Positions 51,121 to 59,152 of a stretch of DNA of 64,000 bases are shown here, one piece after another. Both the position numbers and the translations under genes were made by a program. Source of the stretch: JAPPFW01 sp965200835 (lineage in GTDB: Bacteria > Actinomycetota > Acidimicrobiia > Spongiisociales > Spongiisociaceae); the NCBI GenBank assembly GCA_965200835.1, contig OZ241390.1, forward strand, positions 1,798,001-1,862,000. Direction: 5' to 3'. The notes beneath the pieces were generated by a model. That model did not search any database, was not told where the DNA came from, and saw only the letters and a program-made list of their open reading frames with translations. Within the stretch, counting starts at the first letter, position 1; every line of letters begins with the position of its first letter.

Positions 51121-51714
51121 ATGCGGGTAATCGCCGGAGTGGCCCGGGGACGGCGCCTGAAAGGACCGCCGGGCCGGATCACCCGACCGATGACCGACCG
51201 GATGCGGGAGTCGATCTTCTCGGCGATTGCCTCCGAGCTTCCTGGCGCGAAGGTGCTCGATCTCTATGCCGGGACTGGTTCCCTGGGTCTCGAAGCCCTC
51301 AGCCGGGGGTCGTCGTCGGCGGTGTTCGTGGAGCGGGATCGCCGAGCATTGCAGGTCCTGAGGGCCAACCTGGAAGCGGTTGGCCTCGGTGGGATAGTGG
51401 TGGCATCCGATGTGGACCGGTTTCTCGAGACTCATGCCGGCCGCCGGGTTAAGGGCGTCCATCCGTCGCTGTTCGATCTGGTGTTCGTGGATCCGCCCTA
51501 CCGGATACCGCCCGCCTCGGTCGAGCTGACACTACGGAAGGTGGTCCCCCAGGTCCGGTCCGGAGGCACCGTGGTGCTCCATCGACCAGGCGGGGAGCGG
51601 CCGCCCGCGATATCGGACTTGCCCGTCTCCCGTGAGCACGATTACCGGACTGCTCGAGTCTGGCGCTTGCGGGGGGCCCGGACAGGCGATGAAAGCAGTC
51701 CAGCACGCGGTTAG
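51121..51714 (+). CDS. rsmD: 16S rRNA (guanine966-N2)-methyltransferase RsmD
   Basis: 197 residues. MRVIAGVARGRRLKGPPG and RPMTDRMRESIF are the RNA-contact start of RsmD, VLDLYAGTGSLGLEALSRG SAM motif I and DLVFVDPPYRIP the catalytic D-P-P-Y. It methylates G966 of 16S rRNA during ribosome assembly. It sits between recG and coaD, the common actinobacterial order. Confidence 0.93.
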   Translation: MRVIAGVARGRRLKGPPGRITRPMTDRMRESIFSAIASELPGAKVLDLYAGTGSLGLEALSRGSSSAVFVERDRRALQVLRANLEAVGLGGIVVASDVDRFLETHAGRRVKGVHPSLFDLVFVDPPYRIPPASVELTLRKVVPQVRSGGTVVLHRPGGERPPAISDLPVSREHDYRTARVWRLRGARTGDESSPARG

Positions 51715-51743
51715 ATTAGGAGCGGCGCAGAGCAGGAGAGAGA

Positions 51744-52220
51744 GTGATCACGGCGGTCTGTCCCGGCAGCTTCGATCCACCGACCAACGGACATATGGAT
51801 GTCATCCGTCGCAGTGTCTCGCTGTTCGACCGGGTAGTGGTAGCGGTAATCCGTAACCTCTCCAAGACGCCCATGTTCACGTCGGCGGAACGGGTCGGGA
51901 TGCTCCAAGACCTGTTCGCCGACGAGTCCAGGGTGGAAGTGTCGTCCTTCGATGGTCTGCTGGTGGACTTCGCCAGGGATCGGAAGGTCACCGTGATCGT
52001 CAAGGGTTTGCGAGCTGTATCGGATTTCGATTACGAGCTGCAGATGTCCCAGATGAACCATCGGCTATCGGGGATCGATACTGTATTCATACCTACCAGC
52101 CCCGAGCACGCCTACCTCTCCTCATCCCTGGTAAAAGAGGTAGGGAGCCTGGGAGGAACGGTGGAAGGTCTGGTACCGGGAGAGGTAGGCAGGTTGATGA
52201 GAGAACGGTGGTCGTTATGA
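51744..52220 (+). CDS. coaD: Phosphopantetheine adenylyltransferase CoaD
   Basis: 158 residues from GTG 51744. AVCPGSFDPPTNGHMDVI contains the TxGH nucleotidyltransferase motif, VIVKGLRAVSDFDYELQM the substrate loop, and PTSPEHAYLSSSLVKEV the second ATP contact. It makes dephospho-CoA from phosphopantetheine and ATP. The stop overlaps the next ATG (ATGA). Confidence 0.95.
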   Translation: MITAVCPGSFDPPTNGHMDVIRRSVSLFDRVVVAVIRNLSKTPMFTSAERVGMLQDLFADESRVEVSSFDGLLVDFARDRKVTVIVKGLRAVSDFDYELQMSQMNHRLSGIDTVFIPTSPEHAYLSSSLVKEVGSLGGTVEGLVPGEVGRLMRERWSL

Positions 52221-52735
52221 ACGGTGATCGAGGACATGTCGGCAGGGATGAAACACGCACCCAGGCGCCGCAGGTCGGTGAGGTTAACAACCTCGTATCG
52301 GAGATGATCATGGCCGTCTCCGAGGCAAAGATGATTCCGGCCTCGGGGAAGGTGATCGTCGACCGTGAGCAGATGCTCCAGACGCTGGAGATGCTGCAGG
52401 GGCGCCTACCCGATGAGATGAGAAGGGCCCGCTGGATGGTGAGGGAGCGGGAGACCTTCGTAGCCAGGACCAATGAGCGGGCTCGCGACCTAATGCAGCG
52501 CGCTCGCCAGAGAGCGGATGAGATGATCGCGGAGACCAACATCATCGCCGAGGCCACCGAGGAGGCCAATATCCTGGTGCGGAGGGCCGAGGACCAATCC
52601 CACCGGATCCGCTTGGAGGCTGAGGACTATGCAGAGGATCGTCTGGAGCGGCTGGAGTCCTTGATGGTCCGGCTCCTCGACCAGATCAGGACCATGCGCT
52701 CCGAGCTGCACCAGACCCGCGCGATAGAGGGCTAG
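52217..52735 (+). CDS. DivIVA-like / coiled-coil protein
   Basis: 172 residues from ATG 52217. Most of the chain from about residue 40 is a long charged coiled coil (RERETFVARTNERARDLMQ; RRAEDQSHRIRLEAEDYAED; SLMVRLLDQIRTMRSELHQT). Orthologues at this position between coaD and DUF177 occur in many Actinobacteria and are annotated as DivIVA-like or ATP-synthase-B-like. A role in cell pole or envelope organisation is plausible, not shown. Confidence 0.75.
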   Translation: MNGDRGHVGRDETRTQAPQVGEVNNLVSEMIMAVSEAKMIPASGKVIVDREQMLQTLEMLQGRLPDEMRRARWMVRERETFVARTNERARDLMQRARQRADEMIAETNIIAEATEEANILVRRAEDQSHRIRLEAEDYAEDRLERLESLMVRLLDQIRTMRSELHQTRAIEG

Positions 52736-52779
52736 CAGTCGGAGCGGGGCCAGGCAGCCGGCCTCGCCAGATCGCCGCC

Positions 52780-53322
52780 GTGGCACGACAACGGCCCTTT
52801 CTGGTTCAGGTGTCCGACCTGATCGGACGCCCCGGCGCTAACCGGCGGATCTCGCTGTCCGGTTCGGTCGAGATCGGTCTGGATCAGGTAGCGGATTGCG
52901 GCCCGGTCCAAGCCGATCTCCGTTTGGAGGAGACGGTCGGTAGCGTGCTGGTCCGGGGTGAGGCGCGTGCCTCTATGTCGCTCCACTGCAACCGATGTCT
53001 GGGCACGGTCCGCTTCGAGGCCGCGGCACCAGTAGTGCAAGCCTTTGGTGAAGAGGTCGACACGGACATCCTTCCGATCACCCACGATGGTCTGATCGAC
53101 CTGTCCTCGGTGCTCCATGACGGGCTCTGCCTGTCGGTGCCGCTAGTGCCGCTATGCTCCGAGGCTTGCCGAGGCATTTGCCCCACGTGCGGGAGCGACT
53201 TGAACGTGGATCCGTGCGAGGGGCATTCCGAGGTGAGGAGTTCGCCGTTTGCCGCGCTGGAAGGCTGGGTGCAGGCGCCTCCCCAGGTCCGCGAACGCAG
53301 CGGGCCGATGGAACGTTCATGA
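52780..53322 (+). CDS. DUF177/YceD-family protein
   Basis: 180 residues from GTG 52780. HCNRCLGTVRFEAAAPVVQAF, DGLIDLSSVLHDGLCLSVPL, PLCSEACRGICPTCGSDLN and the final APPQVRE-like tail are DUF177 features; the cysteines may bind zinc. YceD-type proteins sit next to rpmF and plsX in most bacteria and are linked to 23S rRNA levels. Gene order here is the same: rpmF follows by 16 bp. Confidence 0.88.
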   Translation: MARQRPFLVQVSDLIGRPGANRRISLSGSVEIGLDQVADCGPVQADLRLEETVGSVLVRGEARASMSLHCNRCLGTVRFEAAAPVVQAFGEEVDTDILPITHDGLIDLSSVLHDGLCLSVPLVPLCSEACRGICPTCGSDLNVDPCEGHSEVRSSPFAALEGWVQAPPQVRERSGPMERS

Positions 53323-53338
53323 CCCGAGGGGGTACACG

Positions 53339-53530
53339 ATGGCTGTACCGAAAAGAAAGATGTCGCGCTCGCGTACCCGCAGGCGGAAGGCCGAGGCGAT
53401 GAAGATGCGCCAGATCCGCACCGTCACCTGCCCGAGGTGCGGGGCCCAGAAGCTGCCTCACCGAGCATGTACCGGTGAAGGGGGTTGCGGGACCTACCGG
53501 GGCCGATTCGTGGTGGAAGTTTTCGACTAG
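53339..53530 (+). CDS. rpmF: 50S ribosomal protein L32
   Basis: 63 residues from ATG 53339. AVPKRKMSRSRTRRRKAE is the L32 N-terminus; CPRCG and the later CTGEGGCGTYRG carry the four cysteines of the zinc-bound form. It belongs to the large ribosomal subunit. Confidence 0.95.
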   Translation: MAVPKRKMSRSRTRRRKAEAMKMRQIRTVTCPRCGAQKLPHRACTGEGGCGTYRGRFVVEVFD

Positions 53531-53600
53531 GACTCAACCCCCGTCTCCGGTAGTCAGGCGGTGATCGTTAGGTGAGGCCATCGCCCGGATAGCTCTCGAC

Positions 53601-54554
53601 GTGATGGGTACGGACCATGGACCGGCCGAGATCGTGGCCGGGGCCGTGATGGCTGCCCAAGCTGGTCTGGACGTGGTGCTGGTTGGCCACCAGGAGTTGG
53701 TGGAGCCGGAACTGTTCACCGCCGGGTTCGACCTAGAGGTGGTGCACGCGCCCGAGGTCATCGACATGCATGACGATCCGGCCAGGACCGTACGCTACAA
53801 GTCGGACTCGTCGGTGCTGGCCGCCGCCCGCCTGGTCGCCTCCGGGGAGGCCGACGCCCTGGTGTCAGCCGGATCCACCGGTGCCGTCATGACCGCCGCC
53901 TCCATCGTCATCGGACGCATCAGAGGGGTGCTCCGCCCGGCCATCGCCACTCCGATTCCCCGTCCCGGCCGACCGGTCCTGCTGCTGGACGCGGGCGCCA
54001 ATCTCGAGGTGCGACCGGTCCACCTGGTCCAGTTCGGGGTTATGGGCTCGCTGTTGGCCGAGATCGTCTACGGCATTCGACGTCCGCGGGTCGGGATTCT
54101 CAACATCGGCTCCGAAGCCGCCAAAGGCCGTGATCTGGAACGATCCGCTTTCCGGTTGCTGGCCGAATCACCGCTGAACTTCGTCGGCAACCTCGAAGGT
54201 GGGGACATCGGCCGGGAGGTAGCCGACGTGTTCGTGACCGATGGGTTCACCGGCAATGTGGCCCTCAAGAGCATGGAAGGTGCCGCCCGGCTGGTGGTTA
54301 GTTTGATGGATCGTGGTCTCCTCCCGCAGGGAGCGGACCCGCGCAGCCCGATCGCCGTCCCGATGCAGGAGATTCACCAATTGACCGATCCGGCCCGGTA
54401 TGGAGGTGCTCACCTGGTCGGAATCTCCGCCGGGGTGGTCATATGCCATGGGGCATCCTCACGCATCGCGATCCACAACGCCATCCGCCTGGCCACTGAC
54501 GGTGTCAAGGGAGGGCTAGTCGAAAGCCTGGAGCGCGGGATGGCCGACTCGTGA
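53601..54554 (+). CDS. plsX: Phosphate acyltransferase PlsX
   Basis: 317 residues as called from GTG 53601. DVMGTDHGPAEIVAGAVMAA, SAGSTGAVMTAA, VLLLDAGANLEVRP, GILNIGSEAAKG and DVFVTDGFTGNVALK are PlsX blocks. It makes acyl-phosphate from acyl-ACP for phospholipid synthesis. The family's first strand (RIALD) is encoded just before the GTG, in frame from ATC 53580, but no ATG, GTG, TTG or CTG precedes it; the AGGTGAGG site at 53570-53577 suggests initiation there. The stop overlaps the rnc start (GTGA). Confidence 0.92.
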   Translation: MMGTDHGPAEIVAGAVMAAQAGLDVVLVGHQELVEPELFTAGFDLEVVHAPEVIDMHDDPARTVRYKSDSSVLAAARLVASGEADALVSAGSTGAVMTAASIVIGRIRGVLRPAIATPIPRPGRPVLLLDAGANLEVRPVHLVQFGVMGSLLAEIVYGIRRPRVGILNIGSEAAKGRDLERSAFRLLAESPLNFVGNLEGGDIGREVADVFVTDGFTGNVALKSMEGAARLVVSLMDRGLLPQGADPRSPIAVPMQEIHQLTDPARYGGAHLVGISAGVVICHGASSRIAIHNAIRLATDGVKGGLVESLERGMADS

Positions 54555-55243
54555 CCCAACCTCCCAGCGACCTCGAGTCGGAGCTCGGCTATGTGTTCGA
54601 TCGGAGCACCTGTCTGGAGCAGGCTCTTCGTCACCGCTCGTGGGTGGCCGAGACCGGGAAAGGGCCATCGAACGAGCGTCTGGAGTTCCTGGGCGACACC
54701 ATCCTTCAGCTCGTGGTCACCGACTACATATTCGCCCACTATCCGGACCACGAGGAGGGAGATCTGGCCAAGCTCAGGTCCTCTGCGGTCAAGAAGGAGG
54801 TCCTGTACGAGGTTGCCGTACGCCTCGACCTAGGTGCCAGCCTGATGCTGGGAAAGGGGGAGGAGGCCACCGGCGGTCGTGACAAGCCTTCCATCCTGGC
54901 CGATGCGATGGAGGCGGTGCTCGGCGCCATCTACCTGGACGGTGGGCTGGATCCCGCTCGACGGGTGATTATGCGACTCTGGGAGAAGCGGATAAGGCAG
55001 TCTGCGGACCGTCCCGGTTGGGGTGACTATAAGAGCCGCCTGCAGGAGCTGCTGATCCAGACCGGCGCCCGACCCGAATACCGTCTGACCACGGCCGGTC
55101 CTGACCACCACAAGACCTTCACGGCGGTCGTATGGGTTGCGGGAACCGAGCGGGGAACGGGCACGGGGCGTTCGAAGCGGGAGGCCCAGCAGGAGGCGGC
55201 CCGAGCCACCCTTGAGGCACTGGCGGACGACGGGACGGACTGA
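54551..55243 (+). CDS. rnc: Ribonuclease III
   Basis: 230 residues from GTG 54551. NERLEFLGDTILQLVVTDYIF is the RNase III signature with the catalytic Glu/Asp cluster, ADAMEAVLGAIYLDGG the second acidic cluster, and a C-terminal dsRNA-binding domain begins with DYKSRLQELLIQTG and ends GRSKREAQQEAARATLEAL. It processes rRNA and structured RNA. Confidence 0.95.
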   Translation: MTQPPSDLESELGYVFDRSTCLEQALRHRSWVAETGKGPSNERLEFLGDTILQLVVTDYIFAHYPDHEEGDLAKLRSSAVKKEVLYEVAVRLDLGASLMLGKGEEATGGRDKPSILADAMEAVLGAIYLDGGLDPARRVIMRLWEKRIRQSADRPGWGDYKSRLQELLIQTGARPEYRLTTAGPDHHKTFTAVVWVAGTERGTGTGRSKREAQQEAARATLEALADDGTD

Positions 55244-55255
55244 GGGGCGGAAGGG

Positions 55256-56086
55256 TTGCCGGAGCTCCCCGAAGTCGAGACGACCCGGCGCCTGCTGGAA
55301 CCTCACGTCGCAGGCTGCCGGGTCCGATCAGTACGGGTCCTTCATCCCCGGATGGTGCGACGGCAGCCGGAGCCGGCCGACTTCGCCTCCCGCCTCACGG
55401 GACGAAAGGTGTACTCGCTCGGCCGCCGGGGGAAGTTCCTCCTGTTCGAGGTGGGCGACCGCTACACCTGGGTCACTCACCTCGGCATGTCGGGACGGCT
55501 GGCGCTCGCCCGATCGCACCAGGAGCTGGATCCCCACACTCGGGTGATCTTCGAGATCGCCGAGGGAGTGGAGGTGAGGATGGTGGACGTCCGCACCTTC
55601 GGCTTCACAACCATCCTTACGCCTGCGGAACTCGCTGACTCCACCCTGTCCCGGCTGGGACCGGATGCGCTCACCGCGCTTCCGGACGCCGGGTACTTGA
55701 GCCGGACCGCCGCCGGTCGCAGCGTTGCGATCAAGAACCTGCTGCTCGATCAGAGCTTCCTGGCCGGGCTGGGGAACATCTACGCCAACGAGGCCCTGTT
55801 CGAGGCGGGTGTCGACGGCGCTCGACCATCCGGTTCGCTGCAGAGGGATGAGATGGAAGCCATCCGCAGGGCCATCGAATCGGTCCTGGCGGCGGGTCTG
55901 GAACACGGAGGCACCTCCCTGGCCGATCTGGCCTATCTGCTCCCTGACGGGCGGGCGGGCCGTCATCTCGAGTACCTGGCGGTGTACGGGAGGGAGGATC
56001 GGCCTTGCCGCCGATGTGGATGCGCCATCAGGCGGAGCGTGCTCGGGAACCGGTCGACCTTTCATTGCCCGGTATGCCAGTTATGA
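55256..56086 (+). CDS. mutM: Formamidopyrimidine-DNA glycosylase MutM (Fpg)
   Basis: 276 residues from TTG 55256. PELPEVETTRRLLEP starts with the catalytic Pro2 and Glu3; VTHLGMSGRL, FLAGLGNIYANEALF and the terminal zinc finger CRRCGCAIRRSVLGNRSTFH followed by CPVC complete the enzyme. It removes oxidised guanines and nicks the strand. It follows rnc, as in other Actinobacteria, but the usual next gene smc is absent. Confidence 0.95.
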   Translation: MPELPEVETTRRLLEPHVAGCRVRSVRVLHPRMVRRQPEPADFASRLTGRKVYSLGRRGKFLLFEVGDRYTWVTHLGMSGRLALARSHQELDPHTRVIFEIAEGVEVRMVDVRTFGFTTILTPAELADSTLSRLGPDALTALPDAGYLSRTAAGRSVAIKNLLLDQSFLAGLGNIYANEALFEAGVDGARPSGSLQRDEMEAIRRAIESVLAAGLEHGGTSLADLAYLLPDGRAGRHLEYLAVYGREDRPCRRCGCAIRRSVLGNRSTFHCPVCQL

Positions 56087-56114
56087 TCCCGGCGAGTATG
56101 TGCGGAGGTAGCCG

Positions 56115-57104
56115 TTGAGCCCCATCTGGTGGACGCTCCTGGCGATAGTGATACTCCTAGTGGTGGTGGCCGGATGGCTGGTGCGTTCCCGGCGGACATC
56201 GGCCGGGCCGGGGCTGGGAGCCGCCGCTCTTCGTGAGGGACTCACCGGAACCCGCCGACGACTCGGGGCCGGTCTGGAGTCGGTGTTCTCGCGGGCCGCC
56301 GTTTCGGACGAAACGTGGCAGGGACTGGCCGACGAGCTTATCGCCGCTGACCTCGGGGTGAAACCGAGTACCCAGATCGTGGAGGGGGTACGCAAGTCAC
56401 GACCGCCCGGTCCTGACGAGGCGCGGGCGGCGATCAGGGGCGAGATGGTCCGGATCCTGTCGGAACGGGATCGCGGGCTCGATCTAGAGCGAGAACCCTC
56501 CATCCTCGTGGTGGTGGGGGTCAACGGAGTGGGCAAGACCACCACCGCCGCCAAGCTGGCCGCCCTTCTGGGCAGAGCCGGTCGGCGGCCGATTATCGCT
56601 GCTGCCGATACCTTCCGGCCTGCGGCGGACACCCAACTCATGGTGTGGGCCGAACGGGTAGGGGTCCAGGTGGTGTCCGGTCGGAGGGGGGGAGATCCCG
56701 CCGCGGTCGCCTACGACGCCCTCCAAGCTGCCAAGGCCAGGAACAACGACGTGCTGATCGTCGACACCGCCGGCCGTTTCCAGACCAGGCACAACCTCAT
56801 GGAGGAGCTTGCCAAGATCATCAGGGTGCTGGGCAGGGACGGCGACCAGGTGTCGGAGGTCCTGCTGGTGCTCGATGCCACCACCGGGCAGAGTGCTCTT
56901 CCCCAGGCCCGCCGCTTCGCACAAGCCGGGGTCACCGGGATGGTCCTGACCAAGATGGACGGGACCGCCAAGGGCGGGGTGGTGCTGGCGATCGAGAACG
57001 AGTTGGACCTACCCGTCAAGTTCATGGGCGTCGGTGAGGGACTCGACGATCTGGTGGCCTTCGACCCCGACGAGTTCGTGGATGCCCTGCTCGGAACGCC
57101 ATGA
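56115..57104 (+). CDS. ftsY: Signal recognition particle receptor FtsY
   Basis: 329 residues from TTG 56115. One N-terminal membrane helix (WWTLLAIVILLVVVAGWLV) replaces the long acidic A domain of E. coli FtsY. NG-domain motifs: GVNGVGKTTTAAKLA (G1), DTFRPAADTQL, DTAGRFQTRHNLMEEL (G3), LTKMDGTAKGG (G4) and FMGVGEGLDDLVAFD (G5). It docks ribosome-SRP complexes at the membrane. It is coupled to the following cytidine deaminase gene (ATGA). Confidence 0.95.
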   Translation: MSPIWWTLLAIVILLVVVAGWLVRSRRTSAGPGLGAAALREGLTGTRRRLGAGLESVFSRAAVSDETWQGLADELIAADLGVKPSTQIVEGVRKSRPPGPDEARAAIRGEMVRILSERDRGLDLEREPSILVVVGVNGVGKTTTAAKLAALLGRAGRRPIIAAADTFRPAADTQLMVWAERVGVQVVSGRRGGDPAAVAYDALQAAKARNNDVLIVDTAGRFQTRHNLMEELAKIIRVLGRDGDQVSEVLLVLDATTGQSALPQARRFAQAGVTGMVLTKMDGTAKGGVVLAIENELDLPVKFMGVGEGLDDLVAFDPDEFVDALLGTP

Positions 57105-57490
57105 GCGAGGATGAGCTGGTCGCCTTGGCCCAGGGGGCGGCTCTCCGTTCCTACTCGCCCTACTCGGGTTTTCGGGTCGGCGCGGTGGTGGTCGGCGAGG
57201 ATGGCGACACCCACACCGGCTCCAACGTGGAGAACGCCGCCTACGGATCAGCCATCTGCGCCGAAGCCACCGCTATCTCGGGTGCGGTGGCCCGAGGGCT
57301 GAGAAAGATCGCCGGGGTAGTGGTGGCTTGCATCGATGCGAAGACCGTCGACGGCGCGTACCCATGCGGAAACTGTCGCCAGCTGATGAACGAGTTCGAC
57401 ACCCGATGGGTGATGGTCACCGCCGGGGAGGACAGCGAGGTTCGCCGCCACCCGTTCGAGGAGCTCCATCCCTACGGGTTCTTCCTCTAG
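57101..57490 (+). CDS. cdd: Cytidine deaminase
   Basis: 129 residues. NAAYGSAICAEATAISGAV carries the C-A-E motif (zinc ligand Cys and catalytic Glu) and GAYPCGNCRQLMNEF the P-C-x-x-C zinc pair. It deaminates cytidine and deoxycytidine in pyrimidine salvage. The length is that of the homotetrameric type. It overlaps ftsY and is convergent with the CcdA-like gene. Confidence 0.93.
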   Translation: MSEDELVALAQGAALRSYSPYSGFRVGAVVVGEDGDTHTGSNVENAAYGSAICAEATAISGAVARGLRKIAGVVVACIDAKTVDGAYPCGNCRQLMNEFDTRWVMVTAGEDSEVRRHPFEELHPYGFFL

Positions 57491-57508
57491 CAGGCTTCAC
57501 CGGACCCC

Positions 57509-58093
57509 TCATAGGGTGGAGATCCGGGCCAGGTGGCTCAGGACGAGGCGATACAGGTCGGTGGCGACCGCGATCACCAATACTCCCGCCAACGCCAGAA
57601 ACGCTTTGGCCACCGGCTTGTTCTCCCACCATCCCCGGGTGACCGGTAGGTAGTCGATCACGATGGCGAGCAGGATCGGGATCCACATGACGCCCAGCAG
57701 GTATAGGGCGAGGCCGGCCAGGCCGGATCGGGCATCGACCGTGGCGGCGGTCAATACCTTCCCCAGCTCGGGACCGACGCAGGGAAGCCAGGTCGCTCCG
57801 GCGAATGCTCCCACCAGCAATGCTCCCACCGTTCCTGCCCTGGCAGTGGCCTTCCAACCAGGCAGGGCCAGTCCGGCCAGCAAGGTGACCGTCCCGGCTA
57901 CCCGCCCGTCGACCAGCGTGGGAATGCCCAGGAAGGGGAGCCAGGCGAACAGGACGGCTGCCATCCAGTAGACGACCAGGGCCGGAAGCCGGCGCCGATC
58001 GCCCAGGACACCGAGGACGGTCACGGCCAGGATCAGCAGCGAGTAGGAGCAGGGTTGGAGACCGGCCCTGATCGCCTCGCCGAGGATGCTCAC
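57509..58093 (-). CDS. CcdA/DsbD-type membrane thiol-electron carrier
   Basis: 194 residues with six hydrophobic helices. LQPCSYSLLILAVTV in helix 1 and GATWLPCVGPELGKVLTAA in helix 4 carry the two reactive cysteines of CcdA. It would carry electrons from cytosolic thioredoxin across the membrane. Its start overlaps the end of the thioredoxin-like lipoprotein by 4 bp, so the two form a redox pair. Confidence 0.85.
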   Translation of the reverse strand: MSILGEAIRAGLQPCSYSLLILAVTVLGVLGDRRRLPALVVYWMAAVLFAWLPFLGIPTLVDGRVAGTVTLLAGLALPGWKATARAGTVGALLVGAFAGATWLPCVGPELGKVLTAATVDARSGLAGLALYLLGVMWIPILLAIVIDYLPVTRGWWENKPVAKAFLALAGVLVIAVATDLYRLVLSHLARISTL

Positions 58094-58752
58094 ATCTCTT
58101 CAGCCAGCAGGTAACCCACCACCTGGTCCAGTTCCTCATAGGCGCCCTCCCCTATGTGGTCGAACCGGATACGGCCCTGGCGGTCCAGCACGTAGGTGTG
58201 GGGCCAGTAGGCCGGCCTTCCCTGCCAGGCCCGGAAGGTCCGGCGTTCGGTGTCCAGCACCACCGGCCAGCTCACCCCCAGGTCGACCATCGCCTGCTCG
58301 ATGGCAGCCACCTCCCGCTCGTAGGCGAACTCGGGAGAGTGAATGCCCACCATCTCCATCCCCTGGTCCCGGTACTTGGCGTAGAGATCCTGGTTGTATG
58401 GAATGCGGTTCCGACAGTTGTAGCAACCGAAGGTCCAGAACTCGACCACCACCACCGATCCCCGCAGCTCCTCGAGCGAGGTGACCTCCGAAGCCAGCCA
58501 CCCATCGATGTCCACCAGCGGAGGGGTCTCCTCGGCCAGAACCGGCGGAGGCTCCATGACCGCTACCACTGAGGAAGGAGTGGTAGTGGCCGATAGGGTG
58601 GAGATGGAGTCCACCTCGGTCGTCACGGCTGCTGACGGTGATGCCGAAGGTTCGTCGGTAGCAGTGCCGCATCCGGTTGCGACGGCAGCCACTATCAGCA
58701 AGAAGGGAACTAGACGGCGGATATGACTCGGTTCTGAGTCGAGACCACTCAC
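58090..58752 (-). CDS. Thioredoxin-like (TlpA/ResA-type) lipoprotein
   Basis: 220 residues. The lipobox VATGC (Cys28) is followed by a Ser/Thr-rich stalk and a thioredoxin domain. VVVEFWTFGCYNCRNRIPY holds the active-site Cys110-x-x-Cys113, and RPAYWPHTYVLDRQGRIRF the cis-Pro region. It would reduce or oxidise disulfides outside the membrane, supplied by the CcdA-like protein encoded just downstream. Confidence 0.87.
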   Translation of the reverse strand: MSGLDSEPSHIRRLVPFLLIVAAVATGCGTATDEPSASPSAAVTTEVDSISTLSATTTPSSVVAVMEPPPVLAEETPPLVDIDGWLASEVTSLEELRGSVVVVEFWTFGCYNCRNRIPYNQDLYAKYRDQGMEMVGIHSPEFAYEREVAAIEQAMVDLGVSWPVVLDTERRTFRAWQGRPAYWPHTYVLDRQGRIRFDHIGEGAYEELDQVVGYLLAEEM

Positions 58753-58857
58753 ATCCCGAGCCTACCTAGCGGGGAGCCCACCGGCCACCGCGTTCAGAAC
58801 CGCCGGGCGCGCCTCGTTCACACGGGTCACCGGGGATGGGAACCCAGGCGTCGAGGA

Positions 58858-59070
58858 TCACAGGCCGTATCGCGTGGCCATAGCAGCGACTTCTTCGTCG
58901 TCTGCGGGGCCTTCCTCGGCGTGCGATTCGTCAAGGAAGGCACGGAGCGCTCGTTGACGTTTCTGTTCGGCTCCGAGGCTTGCGGTCGAATAGCCACTTG
59001 GGTCGAGGGCTCGCACTAATCTTCGAGAGCTTCCTGCGTCCCGGATAATCAACCGGATGTACCTGCGCAA
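58858..59070 (-). CDS. Small antitoxin-like protein
   Basis: Up to 70 residues; a GTG at 59016 would give 52. The C-terminal part, RQRALRAFLDESHAEEGPAD and then DEEVAAMATRYGL, looks like the toxin-wrapping tail of VapB/CopG-type antitoxins (known pattern: helix, EEGPxDEEEVA, helix). No toxin gene is adjacent on this strand. It may be an orphan or remnant. Confidence 0.4.
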   Translation of the reverse strand: MRRYIRLIIRDAGSSRRLVRALDPSGYSTASLGAEQKRQRALRAFLDESHAEEGPADDEEVAAMATRYGL

Positions 59071-59100
59071 CCGCCTCAGATGCCAGTGGAGTGCTCAGCC

Positions 59101-59152
59101 TTGTTCGAGGGAGGCTAGGAGCTTCCTTGTTCGAGGGAGGCTAGGAGCTTCC
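59101..59152 (-). repeat. 26-bp perfect tandem duplication at the end of the acyl-CoA synthetase gene
   Basis: Bases 59101-59126 and 59127-59152 are identical 26-mers starting TTGTTCGAGGG and ending GGAGCTTCC. Because 26 is not a multiple of 3, the extra copy shifts the frame and creates the present stop TAG (59117-59115). Without it the gene would end LEQG at a TGA just beyond. It looks like a recent slippage event. Confidence 0.9.
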
